Of a stretch of 64,000 nucleotides of DNA, positions 9,153-17,551 are shown in pieces. This DNA comes from Silanimonas sp. GTDB lineage: Bacteria; Pseudomonadota; Gammaproteobacteria; Xanthomonadales; Xanthomonadaceae. The stretch lies in assembly GCA_018334015.1 (NCBI GenBank), contig JAGXTI010000040.1, positions 124,001 to 188,000 on the forward strand, in the 5' to 3' direction. The first letter of the stretch is position 1. The number at the start of each line of letters is the position of its first letter. Both the position numbers and the translations under genes were made by a program. Below the pieces are notes generated by a model. The model was not told the DNA's origin. It did not search any database and worked only from the letters and a program-made list of their open reading frames with translations.

Positions 9153-10475
9153 TCATCCGGGCAGGCGCCGCTGGGCGCGCACCAGCGCCCAAGCCGCCGC
9201 GACCATGCAGGCCGCCACCAAGGTGCCGAACAGGAACACCGCGGCCGTGCCGAAGCCGGCCACCAGCTTGTGGACCCAGATGAAACTGACGTCGCCACTG
9301 CGGTAGACCGCGGTGTCGATGAAGGCCTTGGCCTTGTAGCGGCGCTCGGCATCGACGCGGGTGTAGATGGTCTCGCGGGCCGGCTTGACCAGCGAGAACT
9401 CGCCGGCGCGCAGCATCACCTGCACCACCAGCAACAGGCCGGGCAGCGGGTTGCCGGCCAGCAAGGCGAATCCCACCATCACCGCCATGCCCGGCACCAG
9501 CAGCAGCGGCGCGATGCCGAAGCGCGCCATCAGGAAAGGCGTCAGCAGGCTCTGCACCACCAGGGTGGTGATGTTGACCCAGAAGTCGATGGTGGCGAAG
9601 AAGGCGGTGCGCTCGGCGTCGTCGACGATCTGCCGAGCGATGGCGACCTGTTCGCTGTAGAGCAGCGTCCCCACGCCAACGCCGAAAAACAGCAAGAGCG
9701 CCATCGAACGCATCACCGGGTCGCGCAGCACCAGCCAGAGGCCCTCGAGGAAGCGCCCGCCCATGGCGTCGTCGAAAGCCGGCCCACCGCGCTCGCGCTC
9801 GCGCTGGCGCGCCCAGGGCGCCAGCACGAGGGTGACCACGAGGCAGACGACGAGGAAGCCGGTGGCGATCAGCACGATGTTCTCGACCCCGACCCGGCCG
9901 ACCAGTTCGCGGGTCAGGGCCGGGCCGGCCAAGGCGCCGAGCGTGCCGCCGACGCCGATGAAGCCGTAGAACAACCGCGACTGCACCGGCGTGAACACGT
10001 CGGACATGTAGCTCCAGAACACCGAGACGGCGAACAGGTTGATCACCGCGAGAAACACGAAGAAAGCCGCACCTCGACCGGCCACGTCATGCTCGAAAAG
10101 GCCGTGGAAACCGAGCAGGGCGAGCACGATCAGACCGTAGACCACGGGCAGGAACACCCGCCGCGGCACCCGGCTGACCAGTGCGCCATAGATCGGCTGG
10201 AGCAGCAGCATGGCGAGGAACACCGTGCTGAACAGCACCTGCAGGGTCAGATCGCCAAGGGAAAGACCGCGGGCGGCGAAGACCTCGATCAGCCCCGGCG
10301 GGAACACCGCGGCGACGTCCTGGCTGGCGCCGAAGGCGTCACGCACCGAGCGCAGCATGAAATAGCCGCACAGCAGGCAGAAGAAGTAGACGAAGCCCCA
10401 GGCCAGCGCCGGCACATCGACCAGAGCCTGCCGGAGGTCGGCCCAGCGCAGTCGCGCGCTGCCGGTCGACGCCAT
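9153..10475 (-). CDS. 12-helix carrier, Tlc-like (NTP/NDP exchange) or MFS family
   Basis: Polytopic inner-membrane protein of 440 residues with roughly twelve hydrophobic segments. The opening (YFFCLLCGYFMLRSVRDAF) and the central QSRLFYGFIGVGGTLGALAGP resemble the ADP/ATP translocase-like proteins related to MFS that occur widely in free-living Xanthomonadales, where a true nucleotide exchange role is unproven. It converges with the fadE operon, with only four bases between stop codons. I prefer ATG 10475; an upstream in-frame start at 10544 would add a non-membrane extension. Transported solute is unknown. Confidence 0.7.
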   Translation of the reverse strand: MASTGSARLRWADLRQALVDVPALAWGFVYFFCLLCGYFMLRSVRDAFGASQDVAAVFPPGLIEVFAARGLSLGDLTLQVLFSTVFLAMLLLQPIYGALVSRVPRRVFLPVVYGLIVLALLGFHGLFEHDVAGRGAAFFVFLAVINLFAVSVFWSYMSDVFTPVQSRLFYGFIGVGGTLGALAGPALTRELVGRVGVENIVLIATGFLVVCLVVTLVLAPWARQRERERGGPAFDDAMGGRFLEGLWLVLRDPVMRSMALLLFFGVGVGTLLYSEQVAIARQIVDDAERTAFFATIDFWVNITTLVVQSLLTPFLMARFGIAPLLLVPGMAVMVGFALLAGNPLPGLLLVVQVMLRAGEFSLVKPARETIYTRVDAERRYKAKAFIDTAVYRSGDVSFIWVHKLVAGFGTAAVFLFGTLVAACMVAAAWALVRAQRRLPG

Positions 10476-10597
10476 CGGATCACCCGCAAGAAAAAGCGAA
10501 GCGCACTGTAGCCGATGCACCGGCTGGAAGACCGCGTAGAGCACACGCTCTAGACCCGCGCACTAGGGTCGGCCATCGCCATCGACGGGCGCTCCCC

Positions 10598-12199
10598 TTG
10601 TTCGACTACATCATCGTCGGAGCCGGCTCGGCCGGCTGCGTCCTCGCCCATCGGCTCAGCGCCGATCCGGGTGTCCGTGTCCTGCTGCTCGAGGCCGGAC
10701 CGCGCGACTGGCATCCCTACGTCCACATCCCCGCCGGACTGGCCAAGCTGGTCCTCAAAAAAGAGCTGAACTGGGACTACAGCACGGCACCGGAGCCCCA
10801 GCTCGACGGCCGCATGCTCTGGTGGCCGCGCGGCAAGCTGCTGGGTGGCAGCAGCTCGATCAACGCCATGTGCTACACCCGCGGCGATGCCCGCGACTAC
10901 GACGAGTGGGTGAGCCTGGGGGCCGAGGGCTGGCACTGGGATGCCGTGCTGCCCTATTTCCGCAAGGCCGAGGGCAACAGCCGTGGGGCTGACGCCTTCC
11001 ACGGCGCCGAGGGCCCGCTGACGGTGAGCGACCCCCGCCACCGCAACCCGCTCTCGGCGGTGTTCGTCGAAGCCGCCGGCCAAGCCGGGTTCCCGCTCAA
11101 TGCCGACTTCAACGGCGCCGTGCAGGAGGGCTTCGGTTTCTACCAGACGACCACCCGCAACGGTGCGCGATGTTCCTCGGCCACCGCCTACCTCGACCCG
11201 ATCCGCGGCAAACGACCCAACCTCAAGATCATCACCGGTGCTCTCGCCCGCAAGCTCCTGTTCGAGGGCGGGCGCGCCAGTGGCGTGCTCTACACGGTCG
11301 GCGGTGCGGCTTTCGCCGAAGGCGCGGCGCGCGAGATCATCCTCTGTGGCGGTGCCATCAACAGCCCGCAACTGCTGATGCTCTCCGGCATCGGCCCGGC
11401 CGCCCACCTGCGCCAGCACGGCATCGCCGTGCACACCGACCTGCCCGGTGTCGGCGACAACCTGCAGGACCACCTCGACATCTGCACCCTGCAACGGGCC
11501 ACCCAGCCCATCACCTACGACGGCGCGGACACGCTGCTCAACGAGGCACGGATCGCCTTCGAATACCTCCTGCGCCGGCAGGGGCCGGGCACCAGCAACA
11601 TCGCCGAGGCCGGGGGCTTCCTGCGTTCGGCACTGGCCGAGGACGAGCGCGCCGACCTGCAGTTCCACTTCGTGCCAGCCCAGCTCGACGACCACGGCCG
11701 CAACCGCTTGCCCGGCCACGGCTTCACCCTGCACGCCTGCTTCCTGCGGCCGAAGAGCCGGGGCCGCATCCTGCTCGCCAGCACCGATGCCGGTACCAAG
11801 CCGCGCATCGAAGCGAACTACCTGGGCGACCCAGAGGGCTTCGACCGCAGGGTGATGCGTGAATGCCTGCGGATCTCACGCCAGATCATCGCCCAGCCGG
11901 CCTTCTCGCCCTACCGCGGCGAGGAGCGCTTCCCCGGTGCCGGCGTGGTGGACGAGGCCGCGATCGATGCCTTCATCCGCCGCAAGGCCGAGTCGATCTA
12001 CCACCCGGTCGGCACCTGCGCCATCGGCCCCGACGGCGACCGCATGGCCGTGCTCGACCCGCGACTGCGGGTGCGCGGCGTGACGGGCCTGCGGGTGGTC
12101 GATGCCTCGGTGATGCCGCGCCTGATCGGCGGCAACACCAACGCGCCCACCATCATGATCGCCGAGCGCGCCGCCGATTGGATTTTGAGCGGAGCCTGA
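10598..12199 (+). CDS. GMC-family FAD-dependent oxidoreductase (choline/alcohol dehydrogenase-like)
   Basis: Flavoprotein of 533 residues that would oxidise an alcohol to an aldehyde. The N-terminal dinucleotide-binding motif GAGSAGCVLAHRL starts at residue 8; GMC signatures follow (WWPRGKLLGGSSSIN near 85-95 and GGAINSPQLLMLSGIGP near 255). The C-terminal active-site region has YHPVGTCAIG near 470 and GGNTNAPTIMIAERAADWI at the end. Related to BetA and AlkJ, but I cannot assign the substrate. The only start that keeps the Rossmann motif at the N-terminus is TTG at 10598, without a convincing ribosome-binding site. Confidence 0.88.
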   Translation: MFDYIIVGAGSAGCVLAHRLSADPGVRVLLLEAGPRDWHPYVHIPAGLAKLVLKKELNWDYSTAPEPQLDGRMLWWPRGKLLGGSSSINAMCYTRGDARDYDEWVSLGAEGWHWDAVLPYFRKAEGNSRGADAFHGAEGPLTVSDPRHRNPLSAVFVEAAGQAGFPLNADFNGAVQEGFGFYQTTTRNGARCSSATAYLDPIRGKRPNLKIITGALARKLLFEGGRASGVLYTVGGAAFAEGAAREIILCGGAINSPQLLMLSGIGPAAHLRQHGIAVHTDLPGVGDNLQDHLDICTLQRATQPITYDGADTLLNEARIAFEYLLRRQGPGTSNIAEAGGFLRSALAEDERADLQFHFVPAQLDDHGRNRLPGHGFTLHACFLRPKSRGRILLASTDAGTKPRIEANYLGDPEGFDRRVMRECLRISRQIIAQPAFSPYRGEERFPGAGVVDEAAIDAFIRRKAESIYHPVGTCAIGPDGDRMAVLDPRLRVRGVTGLRVVDASVMPRLIGGNTNAPTIMIAERAADWILSGA

Positions 12200-12208
12200 G
12201 GCCCGGCC

Positions 12209-14101
12209 TCAGGCGGTGGTCAGCGCCGCCGGCAACGGTGCTTGCAGCAGGCGGGCGACCAACCGCAGCAATTCGGCCTCGGCCACGCGCAGGCGGCCGT
12301 CGTGGCTCGCCGCTGCCGTGAGGCCTTCCAGCACCAGCAGCTTGGCCTTGGGCAACAGGGCATCGAGCCGCGGCCAAGCCTCGTCGAGGGCGGCGAGGCC
12401 GGCGGCTGGTGGCACGTAGCGGGCGATCGAGTTCGGCAGCACACGCTGCAGGCCCGCCATGAAAGCGCGCTGGGCATCGGCGGTGCTCTCATGGCCGGCC
12501 TGCGCCATCGCCGCCAGCACGGCCACCACCTCGGCCTCGCAATCGACCAACTTGAGCTGCGGGCGCCGCCAGGTCGTGGCCGGGTCGATGCTGGCCTCGA
12601 TCTGCTGGTGCAGCAGCTGCGCCAGGGCGTACTCGAACAGGCACACCCGGCTGTCGGCGTGGCTCAAGGCGAACACCACATCGGCGATCTGCTGCAACTC
12701 GGCACGCGGCCGGCGCTTGAGGCTTGCCAGGGCCAATTCGGCCAGTGGCAGGCGCAGCGAGGGGTGCAGGCCGGCCAGGCGGTCGGAGAAATCGAAAGCC
12801 TGCTCAAGCTGCGTGGCATCAAAGCGCGCCACCAGCTCACTGCGCTGGCGCTGACGCACCGGCGCAGAGGTCGACAGCAAGAGGCCGTAGAGCAACGGCA
12901 AGGCATGTTCACGGTCGCGAGCGGCGCGTTCGACCACCTCCGGCAGGGCGGCGAGCACCGCCTGCGCGCGTGCGTGGTCGGCGGTCTGGCATTGACCGAT
13001 GCTCGCCACCAGGGCCGCGGGCGAAAGCGCGACCCGGGCCTCCGCAGCCGGCAAGGGCGCCACGGCAGCCAGGGCCTGGGCGCGGTCCTCGTCGAGGCCC
13101 GAAGGTGCCGTCATTGTCTGCCGGGCGTAGGCATCGTCAAGCCGGACCGGCTTGAAACCAGGGCGCAGGGCCTGGATGCGGGCCAGCAGCGGCGGGTGCG
13201 TGGCCCACCAGCCGGACAGCCCGGCACCATCGTCGAACAGCATGTGGCTGATCTCCTCGGCCTCGATCGCCGCCATGCGTCGACCACCCGGCACGCCGGC
13301 GATCTTGAGGAAGGCCCCCACCAGGGCATCGGGATCGCGGGTGAACTGCACGGAGGCGGCGTCGGCCAGAAATTCGCGCTGCCGGCTCAGCCCGGCCTTG
13401 ATCAACCGCGCCGCCGAAAGGCCGATGGCGCCGACCACGACCAGAGCCAGCGCGAGCAGCAGCAGTGGCAGGGCGTTGCGGCCACGCCGTCCCCCGGCCA
13501 CCAGCAGATGGCGACCGACCAAGCCCAACACGACGATGCCGAACAGGGCGCCCAGCAGGCGCAGGTTGAGGCGGATGTCGCCGTGGACGATGTGGCCGAA
13601 CTCGTGGGCGATGACCGCCTGCAATTCGGCGCGGTTGAGCCGGTCGAGCGCGCCGCGGGTGACCGCCACGGCGGCATCGGCCGGGCTGTGACCGGCGGCG
13701 AAGGCATTGATCCGCGCCTCATCCTCCAGCACGAACACCAGCGGCACCGAGGTGCCGGCGGCGATCGCCATTTCCTCGACAACGTTGCGCAGCCGGCGAT
13801 GGGCCGGATCGGTGGTGTCCGGCGGCACCGGCGTGCCGCCCATCGCCTGCGCCACGGCGGCACCGCCCCGACGCAGGCCGATGATGCGGTACAGGCTGGC
13901 ACCAGCCATCAGCAGCAGGATCACGGCAGTGGTGCCCACGGCCACCGGCAGGGTCGCTTGCGGCTGACCCGGCAGGGCCACGAACAGCACCCAGGCCACC
14001 GCGTTCACCGCCAGCACCACCGCCAGCACCGCCAGCACGAAGGCCAGCACCAGGCAGCGCGAGCGGCGGCGGACCGCCTCTTGGCGTTCGAAGAAAAGCA
14101 T
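12209..14101 (-). CDS. M48-family membrane metalloprotease
   Basis: Zinc peptidase related to HtpX/Ste24, 630 residues. Two N-terminal membrane segments (about 17-40 and 55-72) precede the HEFGH zinc motif near residue 165 (AVIAHEFGHIVHGD), with two further hydrophobic segments before the third ligand region (REFLADAASVQF near 240). The C-terminal half beyond about residue 330 is a helical extension that HtpX lacks. The upstream lemA stop is six bases away; LemA-M48 pairs are common in bacteria and point to a joint envelope quality-control role (known pattern, function inferred). Confidence 0.85.
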   Translation of the reverse strand: MLFFERQEAVRRRSRCLVLAFVLAVLAVVLAVNAVAWVLFVALPGQPQATLPVAVGTTAVILLLMAGASLYRIIGLRRGGAAVAQAMGGTPVPPDTTDPAHRRLRNVVEEMAIAAGTSVPLVFVLEDEARINAFAAGHSPADAAVAVTRGALDRLNRAELQAVIAHEFGHIVHGDIRLNLRLLGALFGIVVLGLVGRHLLVAGGRRGRNALPLLLLALALVVVGAIGLSAARLIKAGLSRQREFLADAASVQFTRDPDALVGAFLKIAGVPGGRRMAAIEAEEISHMLFDDGAGLSGWWATHPPLLARIQALRPGFKPVRLDDAYARQTMTAPSGLDEDRAQALAAVAPLPAAEARVALSPAALVASIGQCQTADHARAQAVLAALPEVVERAARDREHALPLLYGLLLSTSAPVRQRQRSELVARFDATQLEQAFDFSDRLAGLHPSLRLPLAELALASLKRRPRAELQQIADVVFALSHADSRVCLFEYALAQLLHQQIEASIDPATTWRRPQLKLVDCEAEVVAVLAAMAQAGHESTADAQRAFMAGLQRVLPNSIARYVPPAAGLAALDEAWPRLDALLPKAKLLVLEGLTAAASHDGRLRVAEAELLRLVARLLQAPLPAALTTA

Positions 14102-14107
14102 GCGGGC

Positions 14108-14704
14108 TCAGAACTGGACGCGCGGCGGCAGCCGCTTGTGGGCCTCGTCGGCGGTGATCTCGAGCAGGGCCGCCGGCGCGAAACCGCCCTGGCTGGCGAC
14201 CAGGCTGGCCGGGAACATCTCGCGCCGGTTGTTGTAGGCCATCACCGCATCGTTGTAAGCCTGCCGGGCGAAGGCGAGGCGGTTCTCGGTGGAACCGAGC
14301 TCCTCGGCGAGCTGCTGCATGGTGGTGCTGGCCTTGAGTTCGGGGTAGGCCTCGACCGTGACCAGCAAGCGCGAGAGCGCACCGGTCAACTGCCCTTCGG
14401 CACCGGCCAGTTGTGCCATGGCACCCGCCTCGCCGGGCGCGGCCTTGGCCGCCCCCAGGCCGGCGACCGCCGCACTGCGGGCCCGGATCACGGCTTCGAG
14501 GGTGTCGCGCTCGTGGGCCATGTAGGCACGCGCGGTCTCGACCAGATTGGGGATCAGGTCGTGGCGGCGGGTCAGCTGCACATCGATCTGGGCGAAGGCA
14601 TTGCGGTAGGCGTTGCGGCCGGCGACGAGCCGGTTGTTCGTGCCGACCCACCAGAGGCCGAGCGCCAGCAGGCCGCCGACCACGATCAAAAGGAACCAAG
14701 TCAT
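14108..14704 (-). CDS. lemA: LemA-family membrane protein
   Basis: Protein of 198 residues with a single N-terminal membrane helix (3-21) and a long helical-bundle domain facing away from it. Family hallmarks are NAFAQIDVQLTRRHDLIPNLVETARAYMAHE near residue 35-65 and the YN.....R region AYNNRREMFPASLVA near 160. Biochemical role is not established for the family. It is the first gene of the lemA-M48 pair and is divergent from a serine hydrolase, with 70 bases between start codons. Confidence 0.88.
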   Translation of the reverse strand: MTWFLLIVVGGLLALGLWWVGTNNRLVAGRNAYRNAFAQIDVQLTRRHDLIPNLVETARAYMAHERDTLEAVIRARSAAVAGLGAAKAAPGEAGAMAQLAGAEGQLTGALSRLLVTVEAYPELKASTTMQQLAEELGSTENRLAFARQAYNDAVMAYNNRREMFPASLVASQGGFAPAALLEITADEAHKRLPPRVQF

Positions 14705-14774
14705 CGGAACGCACTCCAAGCCGGGAGATTTTGCCGCGCAGCGTAGAATCGGCGCTTTCCAGCATACGTCCACC

Positions 14775-15977
14775 ATGCTTTCACGCAAGCTTCTGACTCT
14801 GCTTTTTTCCACGGCGGCCTGGGCTGCCGGGTTCGTCCATGCCGCTCCTGCACCGGCGGAGCGCCTGCCGGTCCCAGCGGCGCGGGTCGATGCGGCGGCT
14901 GCCGAGATCGACCGGCTGGCGCGCGAGATCGTCGCCGGTGGCGTGCCTGGCATCGCGGTGGCCATCGTTCACGGCCAGCGCGTGGTGCTGGCCCGCGGCT
15001 ACGGCCGCACCGGTGGCCCGGGCGGCGAACGCATCGATGCCGACACGGTGTTCCGCACCGCATCGCTGTCCAAGGGGTTCGCTGGCACCCTGGCGGCTGT
15101 GCTGGTCGAACGCGGTGCGCTCGAATGGGACATGCCCCTGAGCCAGCAATTGCCGACCTTCCAGCTCGCCGATGCCGCCGGCTCGGCCCGGGTCACCGTG
15201 CGCGATGTGCTGGCGCACCGGCTGGGTCTCAAGTTCCATACCTTCGACCGTGACCTGGAAGCCGACGTGCCGTTTCCGGTGCTGGCGGCCCGCCTCGACG
15301 AAGCACCGATGCTGTGCCCGCCCGGCGAATGCTTCGGCTACCAGAACGTCGCCTTCAGCCTGATCGGCGACGTGGTGTTCGCGGTGACCGGCGACTTCTT
15401 TACCCGCCAGGTGGAAACCCGCCTGTTCACCCCGCTCGGCATGGAGAACGCCACCTTCGGCCGCGATGGTCTGGAGTCGAGCCAACGCTGGGCGCGGCCG
15501 CATGTGCGCGGTCGCAACGGCTGGGTGGCGGTGCGCCCGCGCGAGAACTACTTCCGGGTACCGCCGGCCGCCGGTGTCAATGCCTCGGTCAACGACATGG
15601 CGCTGTGGGCCAAGGCCCAACTCGGTCATCGGCCCGACGTGCTCTCCCCGGCCCTGCTCGCCGACCTGCACAGGCCTTTGGTGCGCACCCCCGACCAGTT
15701 GAGCGGCTCGGCTTGGCGCAACGAGCGGGTGGAAAATGCCCACTACGCCACCGGCTGGCGGGTTTTCGACTACGCCGGCGAACCGCTCATCTACCACGCC
15801 GGCGCGGTGCAGGGGTACCGGGCGATGATCGGCCTGTTGCCGCGCCGCGACACTGGCATCGTGGTGCTCTGGAACAACGAATCCAGGCAGCCCTCGGGCC
15901 TGATGCCGATCTACCTCGACCGCATCCTGCGCCTGCCCGCCCACGACTGGGTGCAGGCCAACTCCGGCGGACGCTGA
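14775..15977 (+). CDS. Serine hydrolase, class C beta-lactamase/esterase family
   Basis: Exported or periplasmic penicillin-recognising hydrolase of 400 residues. An N-terminal signal peptide (cleavage near AGFVHAA, residue 22-24) is followed by the three active-site elements in order: SLSK (serine near residue 98), YQN (about 190) and a C-terminal HAG (about 342) in place of the KTG triad. That combination is typical of EstB/AmpC-like esterases and D-peptidases, so antibiotic hydrolysis should not be assumed. It ends 24 bases before a strong hairpin at 16001-16022. Confidence 0.87.
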   Translation: MLSRKLLTLLFSTAAWAAGFVHAAPAPAERLPVPAARVDAAAAEIDRLAREIVAGGVPGIAVAIVHGQRVVLARGYGRTGGPGGERIDADTVFRTASLSKGFAGTLAAVLVERGALEWDMPLSQQLPTFQLADAAGSARVTVRDVLAHRLGLKFHTFDRDLEADVPFPVLAARLDEAPMLCPPGECFGYQNVAFSLIGDVVFAVTGDFFTRQVETRLFTPLGMENATFGRDGLESSQRWARPHVRGRNGWVAVRPRENYFRVPPAAGVNASVNDMALWAKAQLGHRPDVLSPALLADLHRPLVRTPDQLSGSAWRNERVENAHYATGWRVFDYAGEPLIYHAGAVQGYRAMIGLLPRRDTGIVVLWNNESRQPSGLMPIYLDRILRLPAHDWVQANSGGR

Positions 15978-16000
15978 AGGTCCTCGACGGCACCAAAAGC

Positions 16001-16022
16001 TAACGCCCCTTGCGGGGCGTTA
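16001..16022. terminator. Hairpin between convergent serine hydrolase and H1-like genes
   Basis: Perfect nine-pair stem TAACGCCCC / GGGGCGTTA with a four-base loop (TTGC). In the minus direction a short T-run (GCTTTTGG) follows, so it is a better terminator for the H1-like gene; in the plus direction it lacks a T-tract. Confidence 0.65.
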
Positions 16023-16091
16023 AGGCCTTTGCGGAACTCCCCGGTCCGCTGGGTACCGGACCGGGGCGGGATGACAGCAATCGGGTGTGGC

Positions 16092-16451
16092 TTACATCGC
16101 CGGAACCGGCGCGGCCGGAGCCGGAGCCGGGGCCGTCTTCTTCGGAGCCGTTTTCTTCGGAGCGGCTTTCTTGGGAGCGGCCTTCTTCGCGGCCTTCTTG
16201 GCAGCCTTCTTCGGGGCAGCCTTCTTCGCGGCCTTCTTCACCGTCTTCTTGGCGACGGCCTTCTTGGCGACCTTCTTCACCGCCTTCTTCGGGGCGGCCT
16301 TCTTGGCGACTTTCTTCACCGCCTTCTTGACGACCTTCTTGACGGTCTTCTTGACCGCGGTCTTCTTGGCGACCTTCTTGACGGCCTTTTTGGCCGGGGC
16401 TTTCTTCACCGCTTTTTTGGCGGCTTTCTTCGCAGCTTTCTTGACAGCCAT
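16092..16451 (-). CDS. Histone H1-like lysine/alanine-rich DNA-binding protein
   Basis: Predicted nucleoid-associated protein of 119 residues, composed almost entirely of Lys, Ala, Val and Pro in KKAAKKA/PKKA/VKK repeats, ending in an AP-rich neutral tail. This is the composition of the eukaryotic H1 C-terminal-tail homologues found in bordetellae, pseudomonads (AlgP) and xanthomonads, which bind DNA without sequence specificity. A strong GAGGAGA Shine-Dalgarno precedes ATG 16451. The low-complexity repeats make repeat-number variation and assembly error likely. A candidate promoter lies over 300 bases upstream. Confidence 0.85.
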   Translation of the reverse strand: MAVKKAAKKAAKKAVKKAPAKKAVKKVAKKTAVKKTVKKVVKKAVKKVAKKAAPKKAVKKVAKKAVAKKTVKKAAKKAAPKKAAKKAAKKAAPKKAAPKKTAPKKTAPAPAPAAPVPAM

Positions 16452-17120
16452 GGTGCTCTCCTCGTCAGTGGTTTGGCGTTTGCATCACTTACCCAGTGGC
16501 AAAGGCAGGGCCACGACGCGAACGTCGTGGCGACACCCGTGGGCCGGCTTACCGGCGGCGCGGGTCGAGAGCGTCGCCCGAGGGCGACGCGCACAAAAGC
16601 GCGGCCGGCACGGGCCGGTCGCGACGAATCGGGGGAACGCAGGGGTCGGTAAACGCGGGAGGGAGTCGGTCCGCACGCCCTGGCGAAGAGCCATGTGGGC
16701 GGGAGCGTCGGCGGTGCAGTGCGCTGGCAGGCTCGTTCGGATCACTCGTCATACGTTGACTTGCGTTGCGGCGGAAGCTAGCCACGCATTTTTTTTGTGT
16801 CAACCACTTTGCGTGATTTTTTTCGCGCTTCAACCATGCCGTCGATGGGCGTGGGCCAGACCATGGACGATCGATCAGCGCGATCGATCCGCAACGCTCT
16901 TCGCTTCGGTCTTCGAAGTGCAGCAATGACGCGGCTTTGCCACGCATCACTCATGGCAGGCAGAGCGATGCGCGATGCCGATCGGAAGCTTCGACAACCG
17001 AGCCGCCATGCACGAACGGCGAATCGGAAAATTGCAGAGAAGGCCTTGGAAACCCGCGATTGCTGCGATGCAGCATGGGATTTGCGCAAGGCCCGATCGC
17101 GTTTTTCGCCGACGTACGGC
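16452..17120. other. 669-base gene-free gap between gcvH and the H1-like gene
   Basis: I see no convincing protein gene. The part from about 16760 to 17110 is visibly less GC-rich than its surroundings and contains T/A-runs (16789-16796, 16818-16824). A minus-strand promoter lies at 16775-16803. At 16869-16889 two copies of the palindrome GATCGATC are separated by five bases. The remaining sequence up to gcvH has short open frames only, none with recognisable similarity or a ribosome-binding site. A small RNA or long leader is possible. Confidence 0.6.
16775..16803 (-). promoter_or_regulatory. Strong sigma70-like promoter far upstream of the H1-like gene
   Basis: On the minus strand TTGACA (16803-16798, perfect -35) is followed after exactly 17 bases by TAGCTT (16780-16775). 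The spacer holds an A8 run. The predicted +1 near 16768 leaves a leader of about 317 bases before ATG 16451. Confidence 0.6.
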
Positions 17121-17507
17121 TCAGGCTTCGAGCGTGGCGGCGTAATCGGCGGCGGCCAGCAGAGCATCGAGCTGCGCGGCCTCGGCGGTCTCGACCACGA
17201 ACAGCCAACCCGTGCCGTAGGGGTCGGCGTTGATCGCCTCCGGTGCATCGGCCAGAGCCGCATTGACCGCGACGACCTTGCCCGAGAGCGGGGCATAGAC
17301 ATCGGAGGCGGCCTTGACCGATTCGACCACCGCGCAAGCGGCGCCCTGCGAGACCTCCTCGCCCTCGGCCGGCAGTTCGACATAGACCAGATCGCCCAGT
17401 GCGGCCTGCGCGTGGTCGCTGATGCCGACGGTGTAGCGGCCACCGCCCTCGGCACGGACCCACTCGTGGGATTTCAGGAATTTCAGCTCGGCGGGGACGT
17501 GGCTCAT
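17121..17507 (-). CDS. gcvH: Glycine cleavage system H protein
   Basis: Lipoyl carrier of the glycine cleavage complex; shuttles the methylamine intermediate between GcvP, GcvT and the lipoamide dehydrogenase. The 128-residue protein shows the H-protein start HEWVR, the GISDHAQAALGDLVYVELP segment and the lipoylation site ESVKAASD with Lys65. Length is normal. It lies 44 bases downstream of gcvT. The gcvP gene is not in this window. Confidence 0.97.
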   Translation of the reverse strand: MSHVPAELKFLKSHEWVRAEGGGRYTVGISDHAQAALGDLVYVELPAEGEEVSQGAACAVVESVKAASDVYAPLSGKVVAVNAALADAPEAINADPYGTGWLFVVETAEAAQLDALLAAADYAATLEA

Positions 17508-17551
17508 CGTGGGCTCCAGAGGTTCGGTGGCGGTGGTTTCGGCGGGACGGT

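Noticed and set aside
14775-15977. AmpC-type antibiotic-resistance beta-lactamase
   Set aside because: The third motif is HAG, not KTG, and the protein resembles class C-like esterases; with the blaI-blaR-like pair 22 kb away there is no linkage to support a resistance role.
16087-16929. Hydrophobic FFAAFF-rich open frame on the plus strand
   Set aside because: It is the exact complement of the lysine-rich H1-like gene; AAG/GCC codons read as CTT/GGC on the other strand produce an artificial membrane-like protein.
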